A stretch of 64,000 nt of DNA, from assembly GCA_964036315.1 (NCBI GenBank), contig OZ038517.1, positions 14,899,013 to 14,963,012 on the forward strand, read 5' to 3'. The notes under the pieces were generated by a model that ran no database searches, was not told the DNA's origin, and worked only from the letters and a program-made list of their open reading frames with translations. Within the stretch, counting starts at the first letter, position 1. Every line of letters starts with the position of its first letter. The stretch is from Acanthosepion esculentum. Its lineage: Eukaryota; Mollusca; Cephalopoda; Sepiida; Sepiidae. Position numbers and translations under genes: made by a program. Below, in pieces: positions 36,341 through 49,850 of this stretch.

Positions 36341-39300
36341 TTTAAGCCATCTCAGAAAAGATTAGGAATGGGAAGAAAAGATTAAAAATGGTAACTGAAT
36401 GTTAACAAGCCCGGAGAAGGCAAACAATTGTAATAAATATTGAGAACTGTAAAAGAAGTTTAAGCCATCTCAAAAAAGATTAAGAATGGGAACAAAAGAT
36501 TAACAATGGTAAATGAATGTTAACAAGCCCGGAGAAGGTAAACAATTGTAATAAATATTAAGAACGGTAAAAGAAGTTTAAGCCATCTCAGAAAAGATTA
36601 AGAATGGGAACAAAAGATTAATAATGGTAACTGAATGTTAACAAGCCCGGAGAAGGCAAACAATCGTAATAAATATTAAGAACGGTAAAAGAAGTTTAAG
36701 ACATCTCAGTAAAGATTAAGAATGGGAACAAAAGATTAACAATGGTAACTGAATGTTAACAAGCCTTGAGAAAGCAAACAATTGTAATAAATATTAATAA
36801 CGGTAAAAGAAGTTTAAGTCATCTCAGAAAAGATTAAGAATTGGAACAAAAGATGAACAATGGTAACTGAATGTTACCAAGCCCGGAGAAGGCAAACAAT
36901 TGCAATAAATATTAAGGACCGTAAAAGAAGTTTAAGCCATCTCAGAAAATATTAAGAATGGGAACAAAAGATTAACAATGGTAACTGAATGTTAACAAGC
37001 CCGGAGAAGGCAAACAATTGTAATAAATATTAAGAACGGTAAAAGAAGTTTAAGCCATCTCAGAAAAGATTAAGAATGGGAACGAAAGATTAACAATGGT
37101 AACTGAATGTTAACAAGCCTGGAGAAAGTAAACTATTGTAATAAATATTAAGAACGGTAAAAGAAGTTTAAGCCATCTCAGAAAAGAGTGAGAATTTAAG
37201 AAAAGATTAACAATGGTAACTGAATGTTAACAAGCCTGGAGAAGGCAAACAATTGTAATAAATATTAAGAACGATAAAAGAAGTTTAAGGCATCTCAGAA
37301 AAGATTAAGAATGGGAACAAAAGATTAACAATGGTAAGTGAATGTTAACAAGCCCAGAGAAGGCAAACAATTGTAATAAATATTAAGAACGGTAAAAGAA
37401 GTTTAAGCCATCTCAGAAAAGATTAAGAATGGGAACAAAAGATTAACAATGGTAACTGAATGTTAACAAGCCCAGAGAAGGCAAACAATTGTAATAAATA
37501 TTAAGAACGGTAAAAGAAGTTTAAGCCATCTCAGAAAAGATTAAGAATGGGAACAAAAGATTAACAATGGTAACTGAATGTTAACAAGCCGGGAGAAGGC
37601 AAACAATTGTTTTAAATATTAAGAACGATAAAAGAAGTTTAAGCCATCTCAGAAAAGATTAAGTATGGGAACAAAAGATTAACAATGGTAACTGAATGTT
37701 AACATGCCCGGAGAAGGTAAACACTTGTAATAAATATTAAGAACGGTAAAAGAAGTTTAAGCCATCTCAGAAAAGAGTAAGAATTTAAGAAAAGATTAAC
37801 AATGGTAACTGAATGTTACCAAGCCCGGAGAAGGCAAACAATTGTAATAAATATTAAGGACCGTAAAAGAAGTTTAAGCCATCTCAGAAAAGATTAGGAA
37901 TGGGAACCAAAGATTAACAATGGTAACTGAATGTTAACAAGCCCGGAGAAGGCAAACAATTGTAATAAATATTAAGAACGGTAAAAGAAGTTTAAGCCAT
38001 CTCAGTAAAGATTAAGAATGGGAACAAAAGATTAACAATGGTAACTGAATGTTAACAAGCCTTGAGAAAGCAAACAATTGTAATAAATATTAATAACGGT
38101 AAAAGAAGTTTAAGTCATCTCAGAAAAGATTAAGAATTGGAACAAAAGATGAACAATGGTAACTGAATGTTACCAAGCCCGGAGAAGGCAAACAATTGCA
38201 ATAAATATTAAGGACCGTAAAAGAAGTTTAAGCCATCTCAGAAAATATTAAGAATGGGAACAAAAGATTAACAATGGTAACTGAATGTTAACAAGCCCGG
38301 AGAAGGCAAACAATTGTAATAAATATTAAGAACGGTAAAAGAAGTTTAAGCCTTCTCAGAAAAGATTAAGAATGGGAACGAAAGATTAAAAATGGTAACT
38401 GAATGTTAACAAGCCTGGAGAAAGTAAACTATTGTAATAAATATTAAGAACGGTAAAAGAAGTTTAAGCCATCTCAGAAAAGAGTAAGAATTTAAGAAAA
38501 GATTAACAATGGTAACTGAATGTTAACAAGCCTGGAGAAGGCAAACCATTGTAATAAATATTAAGAACGATAAAAAAAGTTTAAGGCATCTCAGAAAAGA
38601 TTAAGAATGGGAACAAAAGATTAACAATGGTAACTGAATGTTAACAAGCCCAGAGAAGGCAAACAATTGTAATAAATATTAAGAACGGTAAAAGAAGTTT
38701 AAGCCATCTCAGAAAAGATTAAGAATGGGAACAAAAGATTAACAATGGTAACTGAATGTTAACAAGCCCGGAGAAGGCACACAATTGTAATAAATATTAA
38801 GAACGGTAAAAGAAGTTTAAGCCATCTCAGAAAAGATTAAGAATGGGAACAAAAGATTAACAATGGTAACTGAATGTTAACCAGCCGGGAGAAGGCAAAC
38901 AATTGTTATAAATATTAAGAACGATAAAAGAAGTTTAAGCCATCTCAGAAAAGATTAAGTATGGGAACAAAAGATTAACAATGGTAATTGAATGTTAACA
39001 TGCCCGGAGAAGGTAAACAATTGTAATAAATATTAAGAACGGTAAAAGAATTTTAAGCCATCTCAGAAAAGAGTAAGAATTTAAGAATAGATTAACAATG
39101 GTAACTGAATGTTACCAAGCCCGGAGAAGGCAAACAATTGTAATAAATATTAAGGACCGCAAAAGAAGTTTAAGCCATCTCAGAAAAGATTAGGATGGGA
39201 ACAAAAGATTAACAATGGTAACTGAATGTTAACAAGCCCGGAGAAGGCAAACAATTGTAATAAATATTGAGAACGGTAAAAGAAGTTTAAGCCATCTCAG

Positions 39301-42300
39301 AAAAGATTAAGAATGGTAACAAAAGATTAACAATGGTAAATGAATGTTAACAAGCCCGGAGAATGTAAACAATTGTAATAAATATTAAGAACGGTAAAAG
39401 AAGTTTATGCCATCTCAGAAAAGATTAAGAATTGGAACAAAAGATGAACAATGGTAACTGAATGTTACCAAGCCCGGAGAAGGCAAACAATTGTAATAAA
39501 TATTAAGGACCGTAAAAAAAGTTTAAGCCATCTCAGAAAAGATTAAGAATGGGAACAAAAGATTAACAATGGTAACTGAATGTTAACAAGCCCGGAGAAG
39601 GCAAACAATTGTAATAAATATTAAGACCGGTAAAAGAAGTTTAAGCCATCTCAGAAAAGATTAGGAATGGGAAGAAAAGATTAACAATGGTAACTGAATG
39701 TTAACAAGGCCGGAGAAGGCAAACAATTGTAATAAATATTGAGAACGGTAAAAGAAGTTTAAGCCATCTCAGAAAAGATTAAGAATGGGAACAAAAGATT
39801 AACAATGGTAACTGAATGTTAACAAGCCCAGAGAAGGCAAACAATTGTAATAAATATTAAGACCGGTAAAAGAAGTTTAAGCCATCTCAGAAAAGATTAG
39901 GAATGGGAAGAAAAGATTAACAATGGTAACTGAATGTTAACAAGCCGGGAGAAGGCAAACAATTGTTATAAATATTAAGAACGATAAAATAAGTTTAAGC
40001 CATCTCAGAAAAGATTAAGTATGGGAACAAAAGATTAACAATGGTAACTGAATGTTAACATGCCCGGAGTAGGTAAACAATTGTAATAAATATTAAGAAC
40101 GGTAAAAGAAGTTTAAGTCATCTCAGAAAAGAGTAAGAATTTAAGAAAAGATTAACAATGGTAACTGAATGTTACCAAGCACGGAGAAGGCAAACAATTG
40201 TAATAAATATTAAGGACCGTAAAAAAAGTTTAAGCCATCTCAGAAAAGATTAGGAATGGGAACAAAAGATTAACAATGGTAACTGAATGTTAACAAGCCC
40301 GGAGAAGGCAAACAATTGTAATAAATATTGAGAACGGTAAAAGAAGTTTAAGCCATCTCAGAAAAGATTAAGAATGGGAACAAAAGATTAACAATGGTAA
40401 CTGAATGTAAACAAGCCCGGTGAAAGCAAACAATTGTAATAAATATTAAGAACGGTAAAAGAAGTTTAAGCCATCTCAGAAAAGATTAAGAATGGGAACA
40501 AAAGATTAACAATGGTAAATGAATGTTAACAAGCCCGGAGAAGTTAAACAATTGTAATAAATATTAAAAACGGTAAAAGAAGTTTAAGCCATCTCAGAAA
40601 AGATTAAGAATGGGAACAAAAGATTAACAATGGTAACTGAATGTTAACAAGCCCGGTGAAAGCAAACAATTGTAATAAATATTAAGAACGGTAAAAGAAG
40701 TTTAAGCCATCTCAGAAAAGATTAAGAATGGGAACAAAAGATTAATAATGGGAACTGAATGTTAACAAGCCCGGAGAAGGCAAACAATCGTAATAAATAT
40801 TAAGAACGGTAAAAGAAGTTTAAGCCATCTCAGTAAAGATTAAGAATGGGAACAAAAGATTAACAATGGCAACTGAATGTTAACAAGCCTTGAGAAAGGA
40901 AACAATTGTAATAAATATTAATAACGGTAAAAGAAGTTTAAGTCATCTCAGAAAAGATTAAGAATTGGAACAAAAGATGAACAATGGTAACTGAATGTTA
41001 CCAAGCCCGGAGAAGGCAAACAATTGCAATAAATATTAAGGACCGTAAAAGAAGTTTAAGCCATCTCAGAAAAGATTAAGAATGGGAACAAAAGATTAAC
41101 AATGGTAACTGAATGTTAACAAGCCCGGAGAAGGCAAACAATTGTAATAAATATTAAGAACGGTAAAAGAAGTTTAAGCCATCTCAGAAAAGATTAAGAA
41201 TGGGAACAAAAGATTAACAATGGTAACTGAATGTTAACAAGCCTGGAGAAAGTAAACTATTGTAATAAATATTAAGAACGGTAAAAGAAGTTTAAGCCAT
41301 CTCAGAAAAGAGTAAGAATTTAAGAAAAGATTAACAATGGTAACTGAATGTTAACAAGCCTGGAGAAGGCAAACAATTGTAATAAATATTAAGAACGATA
41401 AAAGAAGTTTAAGGCATCTCAGAAAAGATTAAGAATGGGAACAAAAGATTAACAATGGTAACTGAATGTTAACAAGCCCGGAGAAGGTAAACAATTGTAA
41501 TAAATATTAAGAACGGTAAAAGAAGATTAAGCCATCTCAGAAAAGATTAAGAATGGGAACAAAAGATTAACAGTGGTAACTGAATGTTAACAAGCCCGGA
41601 GAAAGTAAACTATTGTAATAAATATTAAGAACGGTAAAAGAAGTTTAAGCCATCTCAGAAAACATTAAGAATGGGAACAAAAGATGAACAATGGTAACAG
41701 AATGTTAACAAGCCCGGTGAAGGCAAACAATTGTAATAAATATTAAGGACCGTAAAAAAGTTTAAGCCATGTCAGAAAAGTTTAAGAATGGGAACAAAAG
41801 ATTAACAATGGTAACTGAATGTTAACAAGCCGGGAGAAGGCAAACAATTGTTATAAATATTAAGAACGATAAAAGAAGTTTAAGCATTCTCAGAAAAGAT
41901 TAAGTATGGGAACAAAAGATTAACAATGGTAACTGAATGCTAACATGCCCGGAGAAGGTAAACAATTGTAATAAATATTAAGAACGGTAAAAGAAGTTTA
42001 AGCCATCTCAGAAAAGATTAAGTATGTGAACAAAAGATTAACAATTGTAACTGAATGTTAACAAGCCCAGAGAAGGCAAACAATTGTAATAAATATTAAG
42101 AACGGTAAAAGAAGTTTAAGCACTCTCAGAAAAGATTAAGAATGGGAACAAAAGATTAACAATGGTAACTGAATGTTAACAAGCCCCGAGAAGGCAAACA
42201 ATTGTAATAAATATTAAGAACGGTAAAAGAAGTTTAAGCCATCTCAGTAAAGATTAAGAATGGGAACAAAAGATTAACAATGGTAACTGAATGTTAACAA

Positions 42301-43250
42301 GCTCGGAGAAAGCAAACAATTGTAATAAATATTAAGAACGGTAAAAGAAGTTTAAGCCATCTCAGAAAAGATTAAGAATTGGAACAAAAGATGAACATTG
42401 GCAACTGAATGTTACCAAGCCCGGAGATGGCAAACAATTGTAATAAATATTAAGGACCGTAAAAGAAGTTTAAGCCATCTCAGAAAAGATTAAGAATGGG
42501 AACAAAAGATTAACAATGGTAATTGAATGTTAACAAGCCCGGAGAAGGTAAACAGTTGTAATAAATATTAAGAACGGTAAAAGAAGTTAAAGCCATCTCA
42601 GAAAAGTTCAAGAATGTGAACAAAAGATTAACAATGGTAACTGAATGTTAACAAACCCGGAGAAGGTAAACAGTTGTAATAAATATTATAACGTTAAAAG
42701 AAGTTTATGCCATCTCAGAAAAGATTAAGAATGGGAACAAAAGATTAACAATGGTAACTGAATGTTACCAAGCCCGGAGAAGGCAAACAATTGTAATAAA
42801 TATTAAGGACCGTAAAAGAAGTTTAAGCCATCTCAGAAAAGATTAAGAATGTGAACAAAAGATTAACAATGGTAACTGAATGTTACCAAGCCCGGAGAAG
42901 GCAAACAATTGTAATAAATATTAAGGACCGTAAAAGAAGTTTAAGCCATCTCAGAAAAGATTAAGAATGTGAACAAAAGATTAACAATGGTAACTGAATG
43001 TTAACAAGCCCGGAGAATGCAAACAAATATAATAAATATTAAGAACGGTAAAAGAAGTTTAATCCATCTCAGAAAAGATTAAGAATTGGAACAAAAGATG
43101 AACAATGGTAACTGAATGTTACCAAGCCCGGAGAAGGCAAACAATTGTAATAAATATTAAGGACCGTAAAAGAAGTTTAAGCCATCTCAGAAAAGATTAG
43201 GAATGGGAACAAAAGATTAACAATGGTAACTGAATGTTAACAAGCCCGGA
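36340..43250 (+). repeat. 6.7-kb higher-order block, first copy (about 57 monomers)
   Basis: AAGCCTTGAG occurs at 36761, 38057 and 40885 and again at 43478, 44774 and 47603, giving offsets of 6,717, 6,717 and 6,718 bp. ATTATAACGT at 42685 and 49403 also gives 6,718 bp. Within the block there is a smaller 1,296-bp (11-monomer) duplication, 36761 to 38057, with matching CCTGGAGAAAGTAAAC, GAGTAAGAATTTAAG and AAGGCATCTC markers, and a third partial copy starting near 40,885. The GAGT-AAGAATTTAAG monomer is 117 bp long. The copies are mosaic: about 39.5-40.4 kb differs from the corresponding 46.1-47.1 kb by exchanged groups of whole monomers. Confidence 0.85.
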
Positions 43251-46200
43251 GAAGGCAAACAATTGTAATAAATATTAAGACCGGTAAAAGAAGTTTAAGC
43301 CATCTCAGAAAAGATTAGGAATGGGAAGAAAAGATTAACAATGGTAACTGAATGTTAACAAGCCCGGAGAAGGCAAACAATTGTAATAAATATTGAGAAC
43401 TGTAAAAGAAGTTTAAGCCATCTCAAAAAAGATTAAGAATGGGAACAAAAGATTAAAAATGGTAAATGAATGTTAACAAGCCTTGAGAAAGCAAACAATT
43501 GTAATAAATATTAATAACGGTAAAAGAAGTTTAAGTCATCTCAGAAAAGATTAAGAATTGGAACAAAAGATGAACAATGGTAACTGAATGTTACCAAGCC
43601 CGGAGAAGGCAAACAATTGCAATAAATATTAAGGACCGTAAAAGAAGTTTAAGCCATCTCAGAAAATATTAAGAATGGGAACAAAAGATTAACAATGGTA
43701 ACTGAATGTTAACAAGCCCGGAGAAGGCAAACAATTGTAATAAATATTAAGAACGGTAAAAGAAGTTTAAGCCATCTCAGAAAAGATTAAGCATGGGAAC
43801 GAAAGATTAACAATGGTAACTGAATGTTAACAAGCCTGGAGAAAGTAAACTGTTGTAATAAATATTAAGAACGGTAAAAGAAGTTTAAGCCATCTCAGAA
43901 AAGAGTGAGAATTTAAGAAAAGATTAACAATGGTAACTGAATGTTAACAAGCCTGGAGAAGGCAAACAATTGTAATAAATATTAAGAACGATAAAAGAAG
44001 TTTAAGGCATCTCAGAAAAGATTAAGAATGGGAACAAAAGATTAACAATGGTAACTGAATGTTAACAAGCCCAGAGAAGGCAAACAATTGTAATAAATAT
44101 TAAGAACGGTAAAAGAAGTTTAAGCCATCTCAGAAAAGATTAAGAATGGGAACAAAAGATTAACAATGGTAACTGAATGTTAACAAGCCCAGAGAAGGCA
44201 AACAATTGTAATAAATATTAAGAACGGTAAAAGAAGTTTAAGCCATCTCAGAAAAGATTAAGAATGGGAACAAAAGATTAACAATGGTAACTGAATGTTA
44301 ACAAGCCGGGAGAAGGCAAACAATTGTTTTAAATATTAAGAACGATAAAAGAAGTTTAAGCCATCTCAGAAAAGATTAAGTATGGGAACAAAAGATTAAC
44401 AATGGTAACTGAATGTTAACATGCCCGGAGAAGGTAAACAATTGTAATAAATATTAAGAACGGTAAAAGAAGTTTAAGCCATCTCAGAAAAGAGTAAGAA
44501 TTTAAGAAAAGATTAACAATGGTAACTGAATGTTACCAAGCCCGGAGAAGGCAAACAATTGTAATAAATATTAAGGACCGTAAAAGAAGTTTAAGCCATC
44601 TCAGAAAAGATTAGGAATGGGAACCAAAGATTAACAATGGTAACTGAATGTTAACAAGCCCGGAGAAGGCAAACAATTGTAATAAATATTAAGATCGGTA
44701 AAAGAAGTTTAAGCCATCTCAGTAAAGATTAAGAATGGGAACAAAAGATTAACAATGGTAACTGAATGTTAACAAGCCTTGAGAAAGCAAACAATTGTAA
44801 TAAATATTAATAACGGTAAAAGAAGTTTAAGTCATCTCAGAAAAGATTAAGAATTGGAACAAAAGATGAACAATGGTAACTGAATGTTACGAAGCCCGGA
44901 GAAGGCAAACAATTGCAATAAATATTAAGGACCGTAAAAGAAGTTTAAGCCATCTCAGAAAATATTAGAATGGGAACAAAAGATTAACAATGGTAACTGA
45001 ATGTTAACAAGCCCGGAGAAGGCAAACAATTGTAATAAATATTAAGAACGGTAAAAGAAGTTTAAGCCATCTCAGAAAAGATTAAGAATGGGAACGAAAG
45101 ATTAACAATGGTAACTGAATGTTAACAAGCCTGGAGAAAGTAAACGATTGTAATAAATATTAAGAACGGTAAAAGAAGTTTAAGCCATCTCAGAAAAGAG
45201 TAAGAATTTAAGAAAAGATTAACAATGGTAACTGAATGTTAACAAGCCTGGAGAAGGCAAACAATTGTAATAAATATTAAGAACGATAAAAGAAGTTTAA
45301 GGCATCTCAGAAAAGATTAAGAATGGGAACAAAAGATTAACAATGGTAACTGAATGTTAACAAGCCCAGAGAAGGCAAACAATTGTAATAAATATTAAGA
45401 ACGGTAAAAGAAGTTTAAGCCATCTCAGAAAAGATTAAGAATGGGAACAAAAGATTAACAATGGTAACTGAATGTTAACAAGCCGGGAGAAGGCAAACAA
45501 TTGTTATAAATATTAAGAACGATAAAAGAAGTTTAAGCCGTCTCAGAAAAGATTAAGTATGGGAACAAAAGATTAACAATGGTAATTGAATGTTAACATG
45601 CCCGGAGAAGGTAAACAATTGTAATAAATATTAAGAACGGTAAAAGAATTTTAAGCCATCTCAGAAAAGAGTAAGAATTTAAGAAAAGATTAACAATGGT
45701 AACTGAATGTTACCAAGCCCGGAGAAGGCAAACAATTGTAATAAATATTAAGGACCGCAAAAGAAGTTTAAGCCATCTCAGAAAAGATTAGGAATGGGAA
45801 CAAAAGATTAACAATGGTAACTGAATGTTAACAAGCCCGGAGAAGGCAAACAATTGTAATAAATATTGAGAACGGTAAAAGAAGTTTAAGCCATCTCAGA
45901 AAAGATTAAGAATGGTAACAAAAGATTAACAATGGTAAATGAATGTTAACAAGCCCGGAGAATGTAAACAATTGTAATAAATATTAAGAACGGTAAAAGA
46001 AGTTTATGCCATCTCAGAAAAGATTAAGAATTGGAACAAAAGATGAACAAGGGTAACTGAATGTTACCAAGCCCGGAGAAGGCAAACAATTGTAATAAAT
46101 ATTAAGGACCGTAAAAGAAGTTTAAGCCATATCAGAAAAGATTAAGAATGGGAACAAAAGATTAACAATGGTAACTGAATGTTAACAAGCCCGGAGAATG

Positions 46201-49200
46201 CAAACAAATGTAATAAATATTAAGAAGGGTAAAAGAAGTTTAATCCATGTCAGAAAAGATTAAGAATTGGAACAAAAGATGAACAATGGTAACTGAATGT
46301 TACCAAGCCCGGAGAAGGCAAACAATTGTAATAAATATTAAGGACCGTAAAAAAAGTTTAAGCCATCTCAGAAAAGATTAAGAAGGGGAACAAAAGATTA
46401 ACAATGGTAACTGAATGTTAACAAGCCCGGAGAAGGCAAACAATTGTAATAAATATTAAGACCGGTAAAAGAAGTTTAAGCCATCTCAGAAAAGATTAGG
46501 AATGGGAAGAAAAGATTAACAATGGTAACTGAATGTTAACAAGCCGGGAGAAGGCAAACAATTGTTATAAATATTAAGAACGATAAAATAAGTTTAAGCC
46601 ATCTCAGAAAAGATTAAGTATGGGAACAAAAGATTAACAATGGTAACTGAATGTTAACATACCCGGAGAAGGTAAACAATTGTAATAAATATTAAGAACG
46701 GTAAAAGAAGATTAAGCCATCTTAGAAAAGATTAAGAATGGGAACAAAAGATTAACAGTGGTAACTGAATGTTAACAAGCCCGGAGAAAGTAAACTATTG
46801 TAATAAATATTAAGAACGGTAAAAGAAGTTTAAGCCATCTCAGAAAACATTAAGAATGGGAACAAAAGACGAACAATGGTAACAGAATGTTAACAAGCCC
46901 GGTGAAGGCAAACAATTGTAATAAATATTAAGGACCGTAAAAAAGTTTAAGCCAATATCAGAAAAGTTTAAGAATGGGAACAAAAGATTAACAATGGTAA
47001 CTGAATGTTAACAAGCCGGGAGAAGTCAAACAATTGTTATAAATATTAAGAACGATAAAAGAAGTTTAAGCATTCTCAGAAAAGATTAAGAATGGGAACA
47101 AAAGATTAACAATGGTAACTGAATGTTAACAAGCCCGGTGAAAGCAAACAATTGTAATAAATATTAAGAACGGTAAAAGAAGTTTAAGCCATCTCAGAAA
47201 AGATTAAGTATGGGAACAAAAGATTAACAATGGTAAATGAATGTTAACAAGCCCGGAGAAGGTAAACAATTGTAATAAATATTAAAAACGGTAAAAGAAG
47301 TTTAAGCCATCTCAGAAAAGATTAAGAATGGGAACAAAAGATTAACCATGGTAACTGAATGTTAACAAGCCCGGTGAAAGCAAACAATTGTAATAAATAT
47401 TAAGAACGGTAAAAGAAGTTTAAGCCATCTCAGAAAAGATTAAGAATGGGAACAAAAGATTAATAATGGGAACTGAATGTTAACAAGCCCGGAGAAGGCA
47501 AACAATCGTAATAAATATTAAGAACGGTAAAAGAAGTTTAAGCCATCTCAGTAAAGATTAAGAATGGGAACAAAAGATTAACAATGGTAACTGAATGTTA
47601 ACAAGCCTTGAGAAAGGAAACAATTGTAATAAATATTAATAACGGTAAAAGAAGTTTAAGTCATCTCAGAAAAGATTAAGAATTGGAACAAAAGATGAAC
47701 AATGGTAACTGAATGTTACCAAGCCCGGAGAAGGCAAACAATTGCAATAAATATTAAGGACCGTAAAAGAAGTTTAAGCCATCTCAGAAAAGATTAAGAA
47801 TGGGAACAAAAGATTAACAATGGTAACTGAATGTTAACAAGCCCGGAGAAGGCAAACAATTGTAATAAATATTAAGAACGGTAAAAGAAGTTTAAGCCAT
47901 CTCAGAAAAGATTAAGAATGGGAACAAAAGATTAACAATGGTAACTGAATGTAAACAAGCCTGGAGAAAGTAAACTATTGTAATAAATATTAAGAACGGT
48001 AAAAGAAGTTTAAGCCATCTCAGAAAAGAGTAAGAATTTAAGAAAAGATTAACAATGGTAACTGAATGTTAACAAGCCTGGAGAAGGCAAACAATTGTAA
48101 TAAATATTAAGAACGATAAAAGAAGTTTAAGGCATCTCAGAAAAGATTAAGAATGGGAACAAAAGATTAACAATGGTAACTGAAAGTTAACAAGCCCGGA
48201 GAAGGTAAACAATTGTAATAAATATTAAGAACGGTAAAAGAAGATTAAGCCATCTCAGAAAAGATTAAGAATGGGAACAAAAGATTAACAGTGGTAACTG
48301 AATGTTAACAAGCCCGGAGAAAGTAAACTATTGTAATAAATATTAAGAACGGTAAAAGAAGTTTAAGCCATCTCAGAAAACATTAAGAATGGGAACAAAA
48401 GATGAACAATGGTAACAGAATGTTAACAAGCCCGGTGAAGGCAAACAATTGTAATAAATATTAAGGACCGTAAAAAAGTTTAAGCCATGTCAGAAAAGTT
48501 TAAGAATGGGAACAAAAGATTAACAATGGTAACTGAATGTTAACAAGCCGGGAGAAGGCAAACAATTGTTATAAATATTAAGAAGGATAAAAGAAGTTTA
48601 AGCACTCTCAGAAAAGATTAAGTATGGGAACAAAAGATTAACAATGGTAACTGAATGCTAACATGCCCGGAGAAGGTAAACAATTGTAATAAATATTAAG
48701 AACGGTAAAAGAAGTTTAAGCCATCTCAGAAAAGATTAAGTATGTGAACAAAAGATTAACAATTGTAACTGAATGTTAACAAGCCCAGAGAAGGCAAACA
48801 ATTGTAATAAATATTAAGAACGGTAAAAGAAGTTTAAGCACTCTCAGAAAAGATTAAGAATGGGAACAAAAGATTAACAATGGTAACTGAATGTTAACAA
48901 GCCCCGAGAAGGCAAACGATTGTAATAAATATTAAGAACGGTAAAAGAAGTTTAAGCCATCTCAGTAAAGATTAAGAATGGGAACAAAAGATTAACAATG
49001 GTAACTGAATGTTAACAAGCCCGGAGAAAGCAAACAATTGTAATAAATATTAAGAACGGTAAAAGAAGTTTAAGCCATCTCAGAAAAGATTAAGAATTGG
49101 AACAAAAGATGAACATTGGCAACTGAATGTTACCAAGCCCGGAAATGGCAAACAATTGTAATAAATATTAAGGACCGTAAAAGAAGTTTAAGCCATCTCA

Positions 49201-49850
49201 GAAAAGATTAAGAATGGGAACAAAAGATTAACAATGGTAATTGAATGTTAACAAGCCCGGAGAAGGTAAACAGTTGTAATAAATATTAAGAACGGTAAAA
49301 GAAGTTAAAGCCATCTCAGAAAAGTTTAAGAATGTGAACAAAAGATTAACAATGGTAACTGAATGTTAACAAACCCGGAGAAGGTAAACAGTTGTAATAA
49401 ATATTATAACGTTAAAAGAAGTTTATGCCATCTCAGAAAAGATTAAGAATGGGAACAAAAGATTAACAATGGTAACTGAATGTTACCAAGCCCGGAGAAG
49501 GCAAACAATTGTAATAAATATTAAGGACCGTAAAAGAAGTTTAAGCCATCTCAGAAAAGATTAAGAATGTGAACAAAAGATTAACAATGGTAACTGAATG
49601 TTAACAAGCCCGGAGAATGCAAACAAATATAATAAATATTAAGAACGGTAAAAGAAGTTTAATCCATCTCAGAAAAGATTAAGAATTGGAACAAAAGATG
49701 AACAATGGTAACTGAATGTTACGAAGCCCGGAGAAGGCAAACAATTGTAATAAATATTAAGGACCGTAAAAGAAGTTTAAGCCATCTCCGAAAAGATTAG
49801 GAATGGGAACAAAATATTAACAATGGTAACTGAATGTTAACAAGCCCGGA
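43250..49850 (+). repeat. 6.7-kb higher-order block, second copy
   Basis: Direct tandem copy of 36340-43250. The shared TTGAGAACTG with CTCAAAAAAG marker is at 36441 and 43394, offset 6,953 bp. The next marker is at offset 6,717, so this copy lacks exactly two monomers (236 bp) there. At the far end, AAACAAATAT is at 43021 and 49621, offset 6,600 bp, one monomer less than 6,718. In the middle (about 46.7-47.1 kb) the sequence resembles 41.5-41.9 kb instead of the positional counterpart. All length differences I could measure are whole monomers. Confidence 0.85.
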
